A stretch of DNA of 46,600 bases, from assembly GCA_027313505.1 (NCBI GenBank), contig DAHVDN010000024.1, forward strand, positions 1-46,600, read 5' to 3'. Below, piece by piece: positions 26,711 through 34,757 of the stretch. The stretch comes from Candidatus Dormiibacterota bacterium. GTDB taxonomy: Bacteria; Chloroflexota; Dormibacteria; Aeolococcales; Bog-877. How positions within the stretch are numbered: position 1 is the stretch's first letter; each line of letters opens with the position of its first letter. The translations under genes were made by a program, and so were the position numbers. The notes under the pieces were generated by a model that saw nothing but the letters and a program-made list of their open reading frames with translations, was not told the DNA's origin and did not search any database.

Positions 26711-27927
26711 TCCGGGTGGTGGTGGTGGACGACATTCCCAGCACCCGGGAGAACCTCAAGAAGCTGCTCTCCTTCGAGGAGGACATCGAGGTCGTCGGGA
26801 CGGCCGGCGATGGTCGCGAGGGCATAGAGGTCAGCCGGCAGCTGCAACCTCATGTGGTGCTGATGGATGTCAACATGCCGGGCATGGATGGCATCACCGC
26901 CACAGAGGCGCTGGCCGTCGAGCTGCCCCAGTGTCCGGTGGTGATCATGTCGGTGCAGGGGGAACGCGATTACCTCCGCCGGGCGATGCAGTCAGGCGCT
27001 CGCGAGTTCCTGATCAAGCCGTTCACCGGCGACGAGCTGGTGGCCAGCCTGCGCCGAGTCTATGAGCTCGAGGCCAAGAAGGGCGCCTACTCGCCGCGCG
27101 CAGCTCCGGTGGTCGCAGAGACAAAGCCCGGCGGCCAGGTCTGCGTGGTCCTGAGCGGCAAGGGTGGCTGCGGCAAGAGCTTCATCGCGATCAACCTTGC
27201 GGCCGCACTGCGAATTGAGACCAGCGCCAAGGTCTGCTTGGTCGACCTTGACCTCCAGTTCGGAGATGTCGGGGTGATGATGAACCTTGATCACTCCAAG
27301 ACCATCACCGAGCTGGTGGATGGCTCCGGCAGCCTGGACTGGGAGTTCATCGATGACGTCCTGGCGGACGGTCCGATGGGGCTGCGCGTTCTGCTGGGTC
27401 CGTTCAGTCCCGAGTACGGCGACCTGGTGCGGGCCGAACATGTGCGTGCGATCGTAGACATTCTGCGACGAGAGTTTGACTATGTTGTGGTGGACACGGG
27501 CAGCCAGTTGTCGGAGGCTACTCTGGAAGCTGTCGACAACGCCGAGCACGTGATCGTGGTCGGCGCCCTCACCATCCCCGCCATAAAGGACACTCGCCTG
27601 ATGCTGAAGATGCTGGAGTCGCTCCGGGTAGACCGTGAGCGCATCGCGGTTGTGGTCAACGGCCACGACGCCCATGCGGTCTACGACGGGCCGAGCATCG
27701 AGCGCAACCTCAAGTTTCCGGTGCGGGTGCAGTTCCCCTCTGAGCCGCGGCTGGTGGCCGGCTCCATCCACCGCGGGTCGCCGCTGGTGGTGACCCACCC
27801 CGATTCCGACATAGCGGAGTTGCTGAAGGGGTTGGCCCGCACGCTCAGGCCATCAATTGAAGCGCCGGCCGAGGTCAAGCTGGAAGCCAAACCCACCGGC
27901 TCGCGCCGGTTCAGTCTGCGGCGCTGA
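26707..27927 (+). CDS. cpaE: CpaE/TadZ-type protein: intact receiver domain fused to ParA/MinD-like ATPase
   Basis: 406 aa. Residues 1-120 are a receiver domain with acidic pair D8/D9, phosphoacceptor D54 (VVLMDVNMPGMDG), the S of VIMSVQ and Lys of FLIKPF. From about 137 follows a ParA-like ATPase with deviant Walker A SGKGGCGKSFIAINLA and VVVDTGSQLSE. CpaE/TadZ proteins place the pilus machine at its site in the cell; many have a degenerate receiver, whereas this one keeps every catalytic residue. GTG 26707 is the first plausible start in frame. It precedes cpaF with a short gap. Confidence 0.9.
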   Translation: MIRVVVVDDIPSTRENLKKLLSFEEDIEVVGTAGDGREGIEVSRQLQPHVVLMDVNMPGMDGITATEALAVELPQCPVVIMSVQGERDYLRRAMQSGAREFLIKPFTGDELVASLRRVYELEAKKGAYSPRAAPVVAETKPGGQVCVVLSGKGGCGKSFIAINLAAALRIETSAKVCLVDLDLQFGDVGVMMNLDHSKTITELVDGSGSLDWEFIDDVLADGPMGLRVLLGPFSPEYGDLVRAEHVRAIVDILRREFDYVVVDTGSQLSEATLEAVDNAEHVIVVGALTIPAIKDTRLMLKMLESLRVDRERIAVVVNGHDAHAVYDGPSIERNLKFPVRVQFPSEPRLVAGSIHRGSPLVVTHPDSDIAELLKGLARTLRPSIEAPAEVKLEAKPTGSRRFSLRR

Positions 27928-27950
27928 GCGCCCCTTAGGAGCATTCGCAA

Positions 27951-29510
27951 ATGTCATTGTTGGAGCGGGTCAGGACCAAGGGCGAAGGGGAGCCAGAGGA
28001 GACTGCCACTGCCGCCCCGGCGCCGCGCGCCGCGGCGCCGGCCCCCCCGGCGACTCCGGCCGCGCCGCCCCCAGGGCCCGTTGCTGCGGGACCGGCTGCT
28101 CCGTCGCGGCTGGCCGGGGCGGCGGCGACAGCTCAGGCTGCCGCGACTCCCCCTGCTGGCGGCCCCGGGTGGCGGGAGCGTGGTGCCGACCAAGCGCGAG
28201 CCCAAAACGATGTCCGCCTGGTGGCCCACCCACAGTACTCGCTCATCAAGAGCCAGGTCACGCAGCTGCTCTTGGAGGAGTACTCGGACGTCTCCAAGGC
28301 CCCTCGGGAGCGGCTGGTCGCCAAGATCGGGGAGCTCGCTGGGGCGGTGCTGGAGGCCCTCAGCATCTCGATCACCCGCAACGACCGCCAGCGGCTGATC
28401 GAGCAGCTGATCAACGATGTGTTGGGACTCGGGCCGCTGGAGGTGCTGCTCAAGAACCCGGATATCACCGAGATCATGATCAACGGTCCGGAGAAGATAT
28501 ATGTGGAGCGCAAGGGACGGCTGCAGCGTTATCCGGCCCGCTTTGACTCCAACGACCATCTGATGCAGATAATCGACCGGATCGTGAGCTCGATCGGGCG
28601 CCGCGTCGATGAGAGCTCGCCGATGGTGGATGCCCGGCTCAAGGACGGCTCCCGAGTCAACGTGATCATTCCGCCCCTGGCCCTTCAGGGCCCGACGATG
28701 ACCATCCGGCGCTTCAGCAAGGATCCCTACACGGTAGAGAACCTGATTGAGTTCGGGACCATGACTCAGGACATGGCGACCTTCGTCAAGGCCTGTGTGA
28801 GGGGCCGTATGAACGTGGTGATCTCGGGCGGCACCGGTTCTGGAAAGACCACCACTCTGAACGTGCTCTCAGGTTGGATTCCTGATGACGAGCGGATCAT
28901 CACCATCGAGGACTCGGCCGAGCTGCAGCTGCACCAGGAGCACGTGGTCACCCTGGAGTCAAGGCCGGCCAACATCGAGGGCCGGGGCAACATCGGGATC
29001 AGGGAGTTGGTCATCAACTGCCTCCGGATGCGCCCGGACCGGATAGTCGTCGGCGAGTGCCGCGGCGGCGAGGCGCTGGATATGCTCCAGGCGATGAATA
29101 CCGGGCACGATGGTTCCCTGACCACGGTGCACGCCAACTCTCCCTCTGACGCCATCTCCAGGCTGGAGACCATGGTGCTGATGGCGGGCACCGACCTGCC
29201 GTCACGGGCCATCCGGGATCAGATCGCCTCCGCGGTCAACATCATCGTCCAGCAGGCCCGGCTCCGGGATGGCACTCGGCGGATCATCGCGATCTCCGAG
29301 GTGGCTGGCTTTGATGGAGACAAGGTCGCCCTGAAGGACATCTTCCGCTTCAACCAGCAAGGTCTCGACGATGACGGGATGGTGATCGGCGAGTTCACTG
29401 CGGTCCGAGTCCCCGAGTGTCTGGACGACCTGCGCGCCATCGGTGAGCCCGTCGACCCCGCCATCTTCTCCACACCCGCTCCCGCGGCGGTTGGGACGAG
29501 CGCCGCATGA
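27951..29510 (+). CDS. cpaF: Flp pilus ATPase CpaF/TadA (first copy)
   Basis: Type II/IV secretion ATPase powering pilus extension, 519 aa. After an Ala/Pro-rich disordered leader (about residues 15-75) comes the N-terminal helical domain, then ITEIMINGPEKIYVERKGRLQ, Walker A SGGTGSGKTTTLN with K299, the acidic ITIEDSAELQLHQEHVVTLESRP, and RMRPDRIVVGECRGGEALDMLQAMNTGHDGSLTTVHAN. ATG 27951 has TTAGGAG upstream. The stop overlaps tadB (ATGA). A shorter second copy lies at 31921. Confidence 0.94.
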   Translation: MSLLERVRTKGEGEPEETATAAPAPRAAAPAPPATPAAPPPGPVAAGPAAPSRLAGAAATAQAAATPPAGGPGWRERGADQARAQNDVRLVAHPQYSLIKSQVTQLLLEEYSDVSKAPRERLVAKIGELAGAVLEALSISITRNDRQRLIEQLINDVLGLGPLEVLLKNPDITEIMINGPEKIYVERKGRLQRYPARFDSNDHLMQIIDRIVSSIGRRVDESSPMVDARLKDGSRVNVIIPPLALQGPTMTIRRFSKDPYTVENLIEFGTMTQDMATFVKACVRGRMNVVISGGTGSGKTTTLNVLSGWIPDDERIITIEDSAELQLHQEHVVTLESRPANIEGRGNIGIRELVINCLRMRPDRIVVGECRGGEALDMLQAMNTGHDGSLTTVHANSPSDAISRLETMVLMAGTDLPSRAIRDQIASAVNIIVQQARLRDGTRRIIAISEVAGFDGDKVALKDIFRFNQQGLDDDGMVIGEFTAVRVPECLDDLRAIGEPVDPAIFSTPAPAAVGTSAA

Positions 29511-30523
29511 ACACTTTGACCGTCATCTTCGAGGTTATCGGGGCGCTGGCCATCTTTGGCGCCATCGCCGCCCTCGGCCTGAGTCGCACCAGAAGCCGAG
29601 AGGCGGATCTCGACACCCGCCTGCAGCACTTCGCGGAAGCTGGGGCGGGAATGGTGATCAACATGCCGGCCCAGGATGAGGGTGGTGTCGCCCGTCGGCG
29701 CACCGGCCCTCTGTCGGGTCTTCTCGAACGGTTCGGAGGCGCCCAGTCTGGAGCTGCGCTGGCCTCCCAGCGGCGTCGCACAGCCGATCTCAGTGAGGCG
29801 CTGGCCCGCGCCGACCTCAAGCTGCGTCCGGCGGAGTGGTACCTCATCCGAATCAGCGCTGTTCTGGTTCTGGGACTTCTCGGGATCGCGGTCTACAGAA
29901 ATGTGATCTTCGCAGTGATCCTGGCGGTGGTGGGACTTGTCATCCCTCCTTTCGTCCTGAAGTTCCGGGAGCGACGCCGATCGCGTGCCTTCAACGACCA
30001 GCTGGGAGATGTGCTGATCCTGCTCAGCAATGGACTCAAGGCCGGGTACAGCTTCCCCCAGGCCATGGCCAGTATCGCTCGCTCCGCCAACCCCCCGGTC
30101 GCGGAGGAGTTCGCTCGCGCCAACCGAGAGGTCCAGCTCGGGATCACCACCGACGAGGCGCTGAACCACATGGTGACCAGGATCCGATCCGAGGACCTGG
30201 ACCTGGTGGTGACGGCGGTCGCGATCCAGCGGGTGGTCGGCGGAAACCTGGCCGAGATTCTCGACAACATCGCCTTCACGATCCGGGAGCGGATTCGGAT
30301 CAAGGGTGAGATCCACACCCTGACCGCTCAGGCCAGAGCGTCGAGTTACATCATCACCGGGCTGCCGATCGGGCTGGCGCTGGTGTTGCAGGCGATCAAC
30401 CCCACCTACATCGCCCCGCTTTTGACCTTCAAGGGTCCCGGACCCTACATCCTGATCGGCTGCGCCATCTCGATCTCATTCGCCTTCTTCATCATGCAGC
30501 GCATAGCCAACATTGAGGTCTGA
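29507..30523 (+). CDS. tadB: Flp pilus assembly platform protein TadB
   Basis: 338 aa inner-membrane platform protein: N-terminal helix (about 7-25), a helix pair around 110-150, the T2SSF domain (LLSNGLKAGYSFPQAMASIA ... RVVGGNLAEILDNIAFTIRER) and two C-terminal helices. It couples the ATPase to pilin insertion. ATG overlaps the cpaF stop by four bases. Confidence 0.92.
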   Translation: MNTLTVIFEVIGALAIFGAIAALGLSRTRSREADLDTRLQHFAEAGAGMVINMPAQDEGGVARRRTGPLSGLLERFGGAQSGAALASQRRRTADLSEALARADLKLRPAEWYLIRISAVLVLGLLGIAVYRNVIFAVILAVVGLVIPPFVLKFRERRRSRAFNDQLGDVLILLSNGLKAGYSFPQAMASIARSANPPVAEEFARANREVQLGITTDEALNHMVTRIRSEDLDLVVTAVAIQRVVGGNLAEILDNIAFTIRERIRIKGEIHTLTAQARASSYIITGLPIGLALVLQAINPTYIAPLLTFKGPGPYILIGCAISISFAFFIMQRIANIEV

Positions 30524-30526
30524 TCG

Positions 30527-31450
30527 ATGTCTCCAGAAGCGCTCGTAGTCGGCGTTTTTGCGGCCGTGGCCATCTTCTTGGTGGTGGTCGGGTTCAGCAC
30601 CAGGCGCGCGGCTCCGGTCGACCTCCTCGACGCCCGCCTGGCGGTCTATGAGGCACCGGAGGATAACTCCAAGACGCTCGCTGAGATAGAGCTCAGCCAG
30701 CCGTTCGCTGATCGTTTCATCAAGCCATTCCTGGACCGGATGGGACGTCGGGTGGCGGCGCTCCAGCCCAAGGACCAGGCGCGAAAGCTCCAGATCATGA
30801 TCGACCTCGCGGGCCGGCCTCTGGGTATCAACGCCGCCAGCCTGGTCGCGGTCCAGATCACCCTGGCGGTGGTGCTGGGAATCGCCTTTTTGGGGCTGGC
30901 CGCTCTGCTCAACTTCCCGCCGCTGCTGGGGTTGGTGTTCGGCCTCATCGTGGGATACATCGGCCCCCAGTACTACCTGAAGCGGATCGTGACAGCGCGC
31001 CAGAAGGAGATAACGCTGGCGCTGCCCAACAGCCTTGACCTTCTATGCATAAGCGTCGAGGCCGGGCTCGGGTTCGATGCCGCCCTCACCCGTGTGGTGG
31101 AGAAGTTCGACAACGCCCTCTCTCGAGAGTTCGCCTTCGTGCTCAATGAGATCCGCCTGGGGCGCCCACGGCAGGAGGCGCTCGAGGAGCTGGGCCATCG
31201 TTCCGGTGTTCAGGAGCTCAACGCCTTCATCCAGGCTCTGGTGCAATCCGACCAACTGGGTGTCGGGATCGCCAGGGTTCTGAGAATTCAATCCGATGAG
31301 CTGCGCCGGCGCCGGCGCCAGAAGGCGGAGGCCAAGGCCCAACAGGCGAGCCTGAAGATGCTCTTTCCCATGGTGGGCTGCATATTCCCTTCGCTTTTCG
31401 TGATCCTCCTCGGCCCCGCGGCCGTCCACCTCCTCTTCCATGTCGGCTGA
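30527..31450 (+). CDS. tadC: Flp pilus assembly platform protein TadC
   Basis: 307 aa, partner of TadB. N-terminal helix, two central helices (about 105-150), T2SSF domain with LPNSLDLLCISVEAGLGFDAALTRVV and VQSDQLGVGIARVLRIQSDELRRRRRQKAE, and a final helix LFPMVGCIFPSLFVILLGPA. Starts three bases after tadB ends. Overlaps the DUF192 gene by 11 bp. Confidence 0.92.
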   Translation: MSPEALVVGVFAAVAIFLVVVGFSTRRAAPVDLLDARLAVYEAPEDNSKTLAEIELSQPFADRFIKPFLDRMGRRVAALQPKDQARKLQIMIDLAGRPLGINAASLVAVQITLAVVLGIAFLGLAALLNFPPLLGLVFGLIVGYIGPQYYLKRIVTARQKEITLALPNSLDLLCISVEAGLGFDAALTRVVEKFDNALSREFAFVLNEIRLGRPRQEALEELGHRSGVQELNAFIQALVQSDQLGVGIARVLRIQSDELRRRRRQKAEAKAQQASLKMLFPMVGCIFPSLFVILLGPAAVHLLFHVG

Positions 31451-31916
31451 GGTGATCCACGCTGAGGGTGCGCTCCCAAGGGAACGGGAGGTGGCGATTC
31501 AGTTCCCGGGTGGCGGGGTCGCCCGGGTCGAGATCGCCCGCTCGCTCACGAGCCGATTCCTAGGGCTCATGGGTCGGTCTCGGCTGGCCCCGGATCAGGG
31601 GCTTTGGCTGATCCCCTGTCGCAGCATCCACATGTTCTTCATGCGCGCCCCCATCGACGTGGCCTTTCTGGACCGACGGGGCTTTGTGGTGCGGACGGTT
31701 CACGGGATGCGCCCATGGTCGCTGAGGCCCTTTTCCGTCACCGTGATGCCCGTCAAGGGAGCCCACTCCACTCTGGAGCTGGCGCCCGGGGCGCTTTCCC
31801 GGCTCGGTGTTCAAGTTGGAACTCAGTTGAACTACCAACCCAGCGGCTCCACCTCTGTCAGAACCGATGGACCGGGGTTGGCTCACGCCGCTCCCGCACC
31901 CACCCAGGGAGATTAG
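31440..31916 (+). CDS. DUF192 family protein
   Basis: 158 aa, single DUF192 domain: VEIARSLTSRFLGLMGRSRL, IPCRSIHMFFMRAPIDVAFLD, GMRPWSLRP and STLELAPGALSRLGVQVGTQL. The family is small, often exported, of unknown function. Here no signal peptide is seen and the gene is embedded in the pilus operon between tadC and the second cpaF, with the start inside tadC. GTG 31452 is an alternative start four codons later. A pilus link is suggested only by position. Confidence 0.85.
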   Translation: MSAEVIHAEGALPREREVAIQFPGGGVARVEIARSLTSRFLGLMGRSRLAPDQGLWLIPCRSIHMFFMRAPIDVAFLDRRGFVVRTVHGMRPWSLRPFSVTVMPVKGAHSTLELAPGALSRLGVQVGTQLNYQPSGSTSVRTDGPGLAHAAPAPTQGD

Positions 31917-31920
31917 ATCG

Positions 31921-33108
31921 ATGGCTGTCACCCACTCCGAATCACCCGCGGACCAGGAGGGCTACCTGCAGGCGCTCGGGCCCCTGCGGATCCTGCTTGA
32001 GGACGACAACCTGACCGAGATCATGGTGGTGGGCCCGGAAATGGTCTACGTGGAGGCCCACGGGCGGATCGTCCTCACCGACGTCAGATTCAAGGACACC
32101 GACCACCTGATGAAGGTGATCGATCTGATCGTTTCGGCGGTGGGTCGGCGCATCGACACCCGCCAACCGCTCTGCGACGCCCGCCTTCTGGATGGGTCCA
32201 GGGTGAATGCGGTGGTGCCCCCCATCGCCATCGACGGTCCCCTGCTGACCATTCGAAAGTTCGCCAAGGAGAGGATGAGGGTCACCGACCTCATTCACTT
32301 TGGGACCCTGACCGAGGCCGCCGCCTCCTTCCTTCAGGCCTGCGTGCTGGCCCGGGCCAACATCCTCATCTCAGGGGGGACCGGCTCCGGGAAGACCACC
32401 CTGCTCAACATCTGCTCCGGATTCATCCCTCCCGACGAGCGGATCGTGACCGTCGAGGACGCCGCCGAGCTCCAGCTGCACCAGGAACACGTCTGCCGGA
32501 TGGAGTCGCGCCCGCCCGATGTGCGCGGTGAGGGCCGGATCGGCATTCGGGAACTGGTGATCAACGCTCTGCGCATGCGCCCGGACCGGATCGTGGTCGG
32601 AGAGGTGCGAGGCGGCGAGGCGCTGGACATGCTCCAGGCGATGAACACCGGCCACGACGGCTCGATGACCACAGTCCACGCCAACACCCCGCGCGACAGC
32701 CTGGCCAGGCTGGAGACCCAGGTGCTTATGGGCGGGATCGAGCTGCCCGCCAAGGCGATTCGTCAGCAGATCGCTTCCGCCATCAACATCGTGGTGCAGC
32801 TGAACCGTCTACGGGACGGCAGCCGCAAGATCACCGCGATCAGCGAGGTGCTGGGGATGGAGGGGGAGACCATCACCATGCAGGACATCTTCCTGATGAA
32901 GGCCGAGGGCTCGGACAAGGAGGGCAACCTGAAGAGCGAGATGGTGCTCACCGGAGTTCGTCCCCAGATTCTGGATCGGCTCTTCGACATGGGCCTGCCC
33001 CTCCCTCCGGAGATCTCCCGGCTCTTCCCGGACCGTCGCGGCGACCAGGTCTCCGCCGTCCGGCTGCCCACCCCGCCCGCAGGTCCCCTTCAGCGCCGAC
33101 TTGGCTAA
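31921..33108 (+). CDS. Second CpaF/TadA-type pilus ATPase, short form
   Basis: 395 aa, lacking the Ala/Pro-rich leader and most of the N-terminal helical domain of the first copy. It keeps LTEIMVVGPEMVYVEAHGRI, Walker A SGGTGSGKTTLLN with K158, VTVEDAAELQLHQEHVCRMESRP and RMRPDRIVVGEVRGGEALDMLQAMNTGHDGSMTTVHAN, so it looks catalytically intact. ATG 31921 has AGGGAGA upstream. In a pilus operon with one TadB/TadC pair it could be a retraction or alternate extension ATPase. Overlaps the next gene by 8 bp. Confidence 0.92.
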   Translation: MAVTHSESPADQEGYLQALGPLRILLEDDNLTEIMVVGPEMVYVEAHGRIVLTDVRFKDTDHLMKVIDLIVSAVGRRIDTRQPLCDARLLDGSRVNAVVPPIAIDGPLLTIRKFAKERMRVTDLIHFGTLTEAAASFLQACVLARANILISGGTGSGKTTLLNICSGFIPPDERIVTVEDAAELQLHQEHVCRMESRPPDVRGEGRIGIRELVINALRMRPDRIVVGEVRGGEALDMLQAMNTGHDGSMTTVHANTPRDSLARLETQVLMGGIELPAKAIRQQIASAINIVVQLNRLRDGSRKITAISEVLGMEGETITMQDIFLMKAEGSDKEGNLKSEMVLTGVRPQILDRLFDMGLPLPPEISRLFPDRRGDQVSAVRLPTPPAGPLQRRLG

Positions 33109-33937
33109 GGGCGGCAGGGGTAGGCGACAAGCCCACGGGCTGGCGCTGGCCGTCATCCTGGCCCTGGGTGCTCTGGGAGGAACCGCCCTGCTGGCGTCGA
33201 CCCCGGCCCTCGCGCAGCCCGTGGGCAACGCCACCCCCTATGACGGAGAGCTCTTCTCCCTGACCAACCAGGACCGCGCCAGCAACGGGCTGGCGGCGCT
33301 CGCCGACAACCCGGTCCTATCGGAGATTGGCCAGAACCGTCCCTATTACGGTTGCAGCGTCTCGCCCATTTACGGAAGGGCGGCGGACATGCTCACCCGT
33401 GACTACTTCGCCCATCAGATCCCCGGATGCTCCGCGGACGGAGGGTACGTGTGGCCGATCATGTCCGCCGATGGGGTTGCCTGGCGCTCCGCCGGTGAGA
33501 ACATCGGCTGGAACAACGGCTATGCCGACCCCGCGTCCGCGATCAACACGGCTTTCATGAACTCACCGGAGCACCGAGCCAACATTCTGGGCAACTACAA
33601 CCAGCTCGGAATAGGGTCGTGGTACACCGCGGGCCCCTGGAACTATCCGGGCTCAGGTAGCTCCGGTCTGGCTGACGTCTACATGTTCGCGGAGGAGTTC
33701 GCGCTCTTGGGGGCGACCGCTCCCCCTCCTCCGCCCCCCACGCCGAGACCGAGCTCCAGCGGATCCTCAGGAGGCTCCCACGCGAGTCCGACGCCAACTC
33801 CTGTTGCCACCCCCACCCCGACGCCCAGTCCCAAGCCCAAGCCCCGCCCCGGGGTGGGTTCGCAGTTCCCCAGTTCCTCCCAGGGGCTGCTTTCCAGCAC
33901 CATTGAGCAGGTGATCAGCGGGTACCTCGATGAGTGA
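33101..33937 (+). CDS. Secreted CAP-domain (SCP/PR-1) protein with Pro-rich tail
   Basis: 278 aa. Signal peptide: basic start, hydrophobic LALAVILALGALGGTALLA, probable cleavage after ALA-Q. CAP domain residues about 45-205 include LTNQDRASNGLAALADNPVL, DYFAHQIPG, SAGENIGW, MNSPEHRANILGNYNQLGIG and the tail EEFALL, keeping the His/Glu/Glu/His set. A Pro/Thr/Ser-rich linker and a short hydrophilic C-terminus follow. Function of bacterial CAP proteins is mostly unknown. TTG 33101 overlaps the cpaF2 stop, so it may be co-expressed with the pilus genes. Confidence 0.87.
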   Translation: MAKGGRGRRQAHGLALAVILALGALGGTALLASTPALAQPVGNATPYDGELFSLTNQDRASNGLAALADNPVLSEIGQNRPYYGCSVSPIYGRAADMLTRDYFAHQIPGCSADGGYVWPIMSADGVAWRSAGENIGWNNGYADPASAINTAFMNSPEHRANILGNYNQLGIGSWYTAGPWNYPGSGSSGLADVYMFAEEFALLGATAPPPPPPTPRPSSSGSSGGSHASPTPTPVATPTPTPSPKPKPRPGVGSQFPSSSQGLLSSTIEQVISGYLDE

Positions 33938-34742
33938 GGGGAGAGGGGGGGCCGAGATGGGGGACTCTGCCGAGGTGGTGCTGGAGGCATCCGGCATCTA
34001 TAAGAGCTATGCGATCTCCAGATCTCCCCGCGAGGTGGTGAAGGGGGTGTCGCTCACCATCAGCAGAGGAGAGTTCGTGGCGGTGATGGGCCCGAGCGGG
34101 TGCGGCAAGTCTTCCCTCCTTCATGTGCTGGGTGGCCTCGCCTCCCCGGATAAGGGCACCGTGTCCCTGCAGGGCGTCGACCTGTACACCCTCAGCGACC
34201 GTGACCTGGCCGCGTTCCGCCGCCGAAACATCGGCTTCATCTTCCAGTTCTTCAACCTCCTTCCCAGCCTCACCGCGGCCGAGAACGTGATGCTCCCATA
34301 CCGTTTGGAGAGAGAGCGGGTATGGCCGCTGCGGGGGCTGGGGCGGGACCGCGACGCCAAGGCCAGGGCCGATGCCCTGATGACGATGCTGGGGCTTAGG
34401 GGGCTGCAGGGGCATCGCCCCGATGAGATCGCCGGAGGTGAGCAGCAGCGGGTCGCGGTGGCTCGGGCGCTGGTCACCGACCCGGCGATCCTGCTGGCCG
34501 ACGAGCCGACCGGCACCCTCGACTACCACTCCGGCCGAAGCGTTCTGGAGCTGCTGCTCCGGCTCAGCCGGCGTGACGGCAGGACCATCGTTCTTGTCAC
34601 CCACGACGTGCGCACTGCCGCTTATGCGGATCGGGTGGCGATCATGCTTGACGGCGAATTCAGGGAGATGGTGGAGCTCGGGCGTCGCAACGTGCATGAC
34701 ACCGCCCCGCTGCTGGAGCGGTTGGCGGCCCACGGACTCTGA
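33930..34742 (+). CDS. ABC transporter ATP-binding protein (LolD/MacB type)
   Basis: 270 aa: Walker A GPSGCGKSS, Q-loop FIFQFFNLLPSLTAAENV, signature IAGGEQQRVAVARAL, Walker B ILLADEPTGTLD, H-loop VLVTHDVRTAAYADR. The Q-loop FFNLLP and TGTLD pattern match ATPases of FtsX/MacB-like type VII ABC systems; the next gene encodes the permease. ATG 33930 overlaps the CAP gene 3' end; ATG 33957, with a GA/G-rich ribosome site close upstream, is an equally good start and would remove nine residues. Confidence 0.93.
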   Translation: MSEGRGGAEMGDSAEVVLEASGIYKSYAISRSPREVVKGVSLTISRGEFVAVMGPSGCGKSSLLHVLGGLASPDKGTVSLQGVDLYTLSDRDLAAFRRRNIGFIFQFFNLLPSLTAAENVMLPYRLERERVWPLRGLGRDRDAKARADALMTMLGLRGLQGHRPDEIAGGEQQRVAVARALVTDPAILLADEPTGTLDYHSGRSVLELLLRLSRRDGRTIVLVTHDVRTAAYADRVAIMLDGEFREMVELGRRNVHDTAPLLERLAAHGL

Positions 34743-34757
34743 GCTGAGCCCGCCTCC

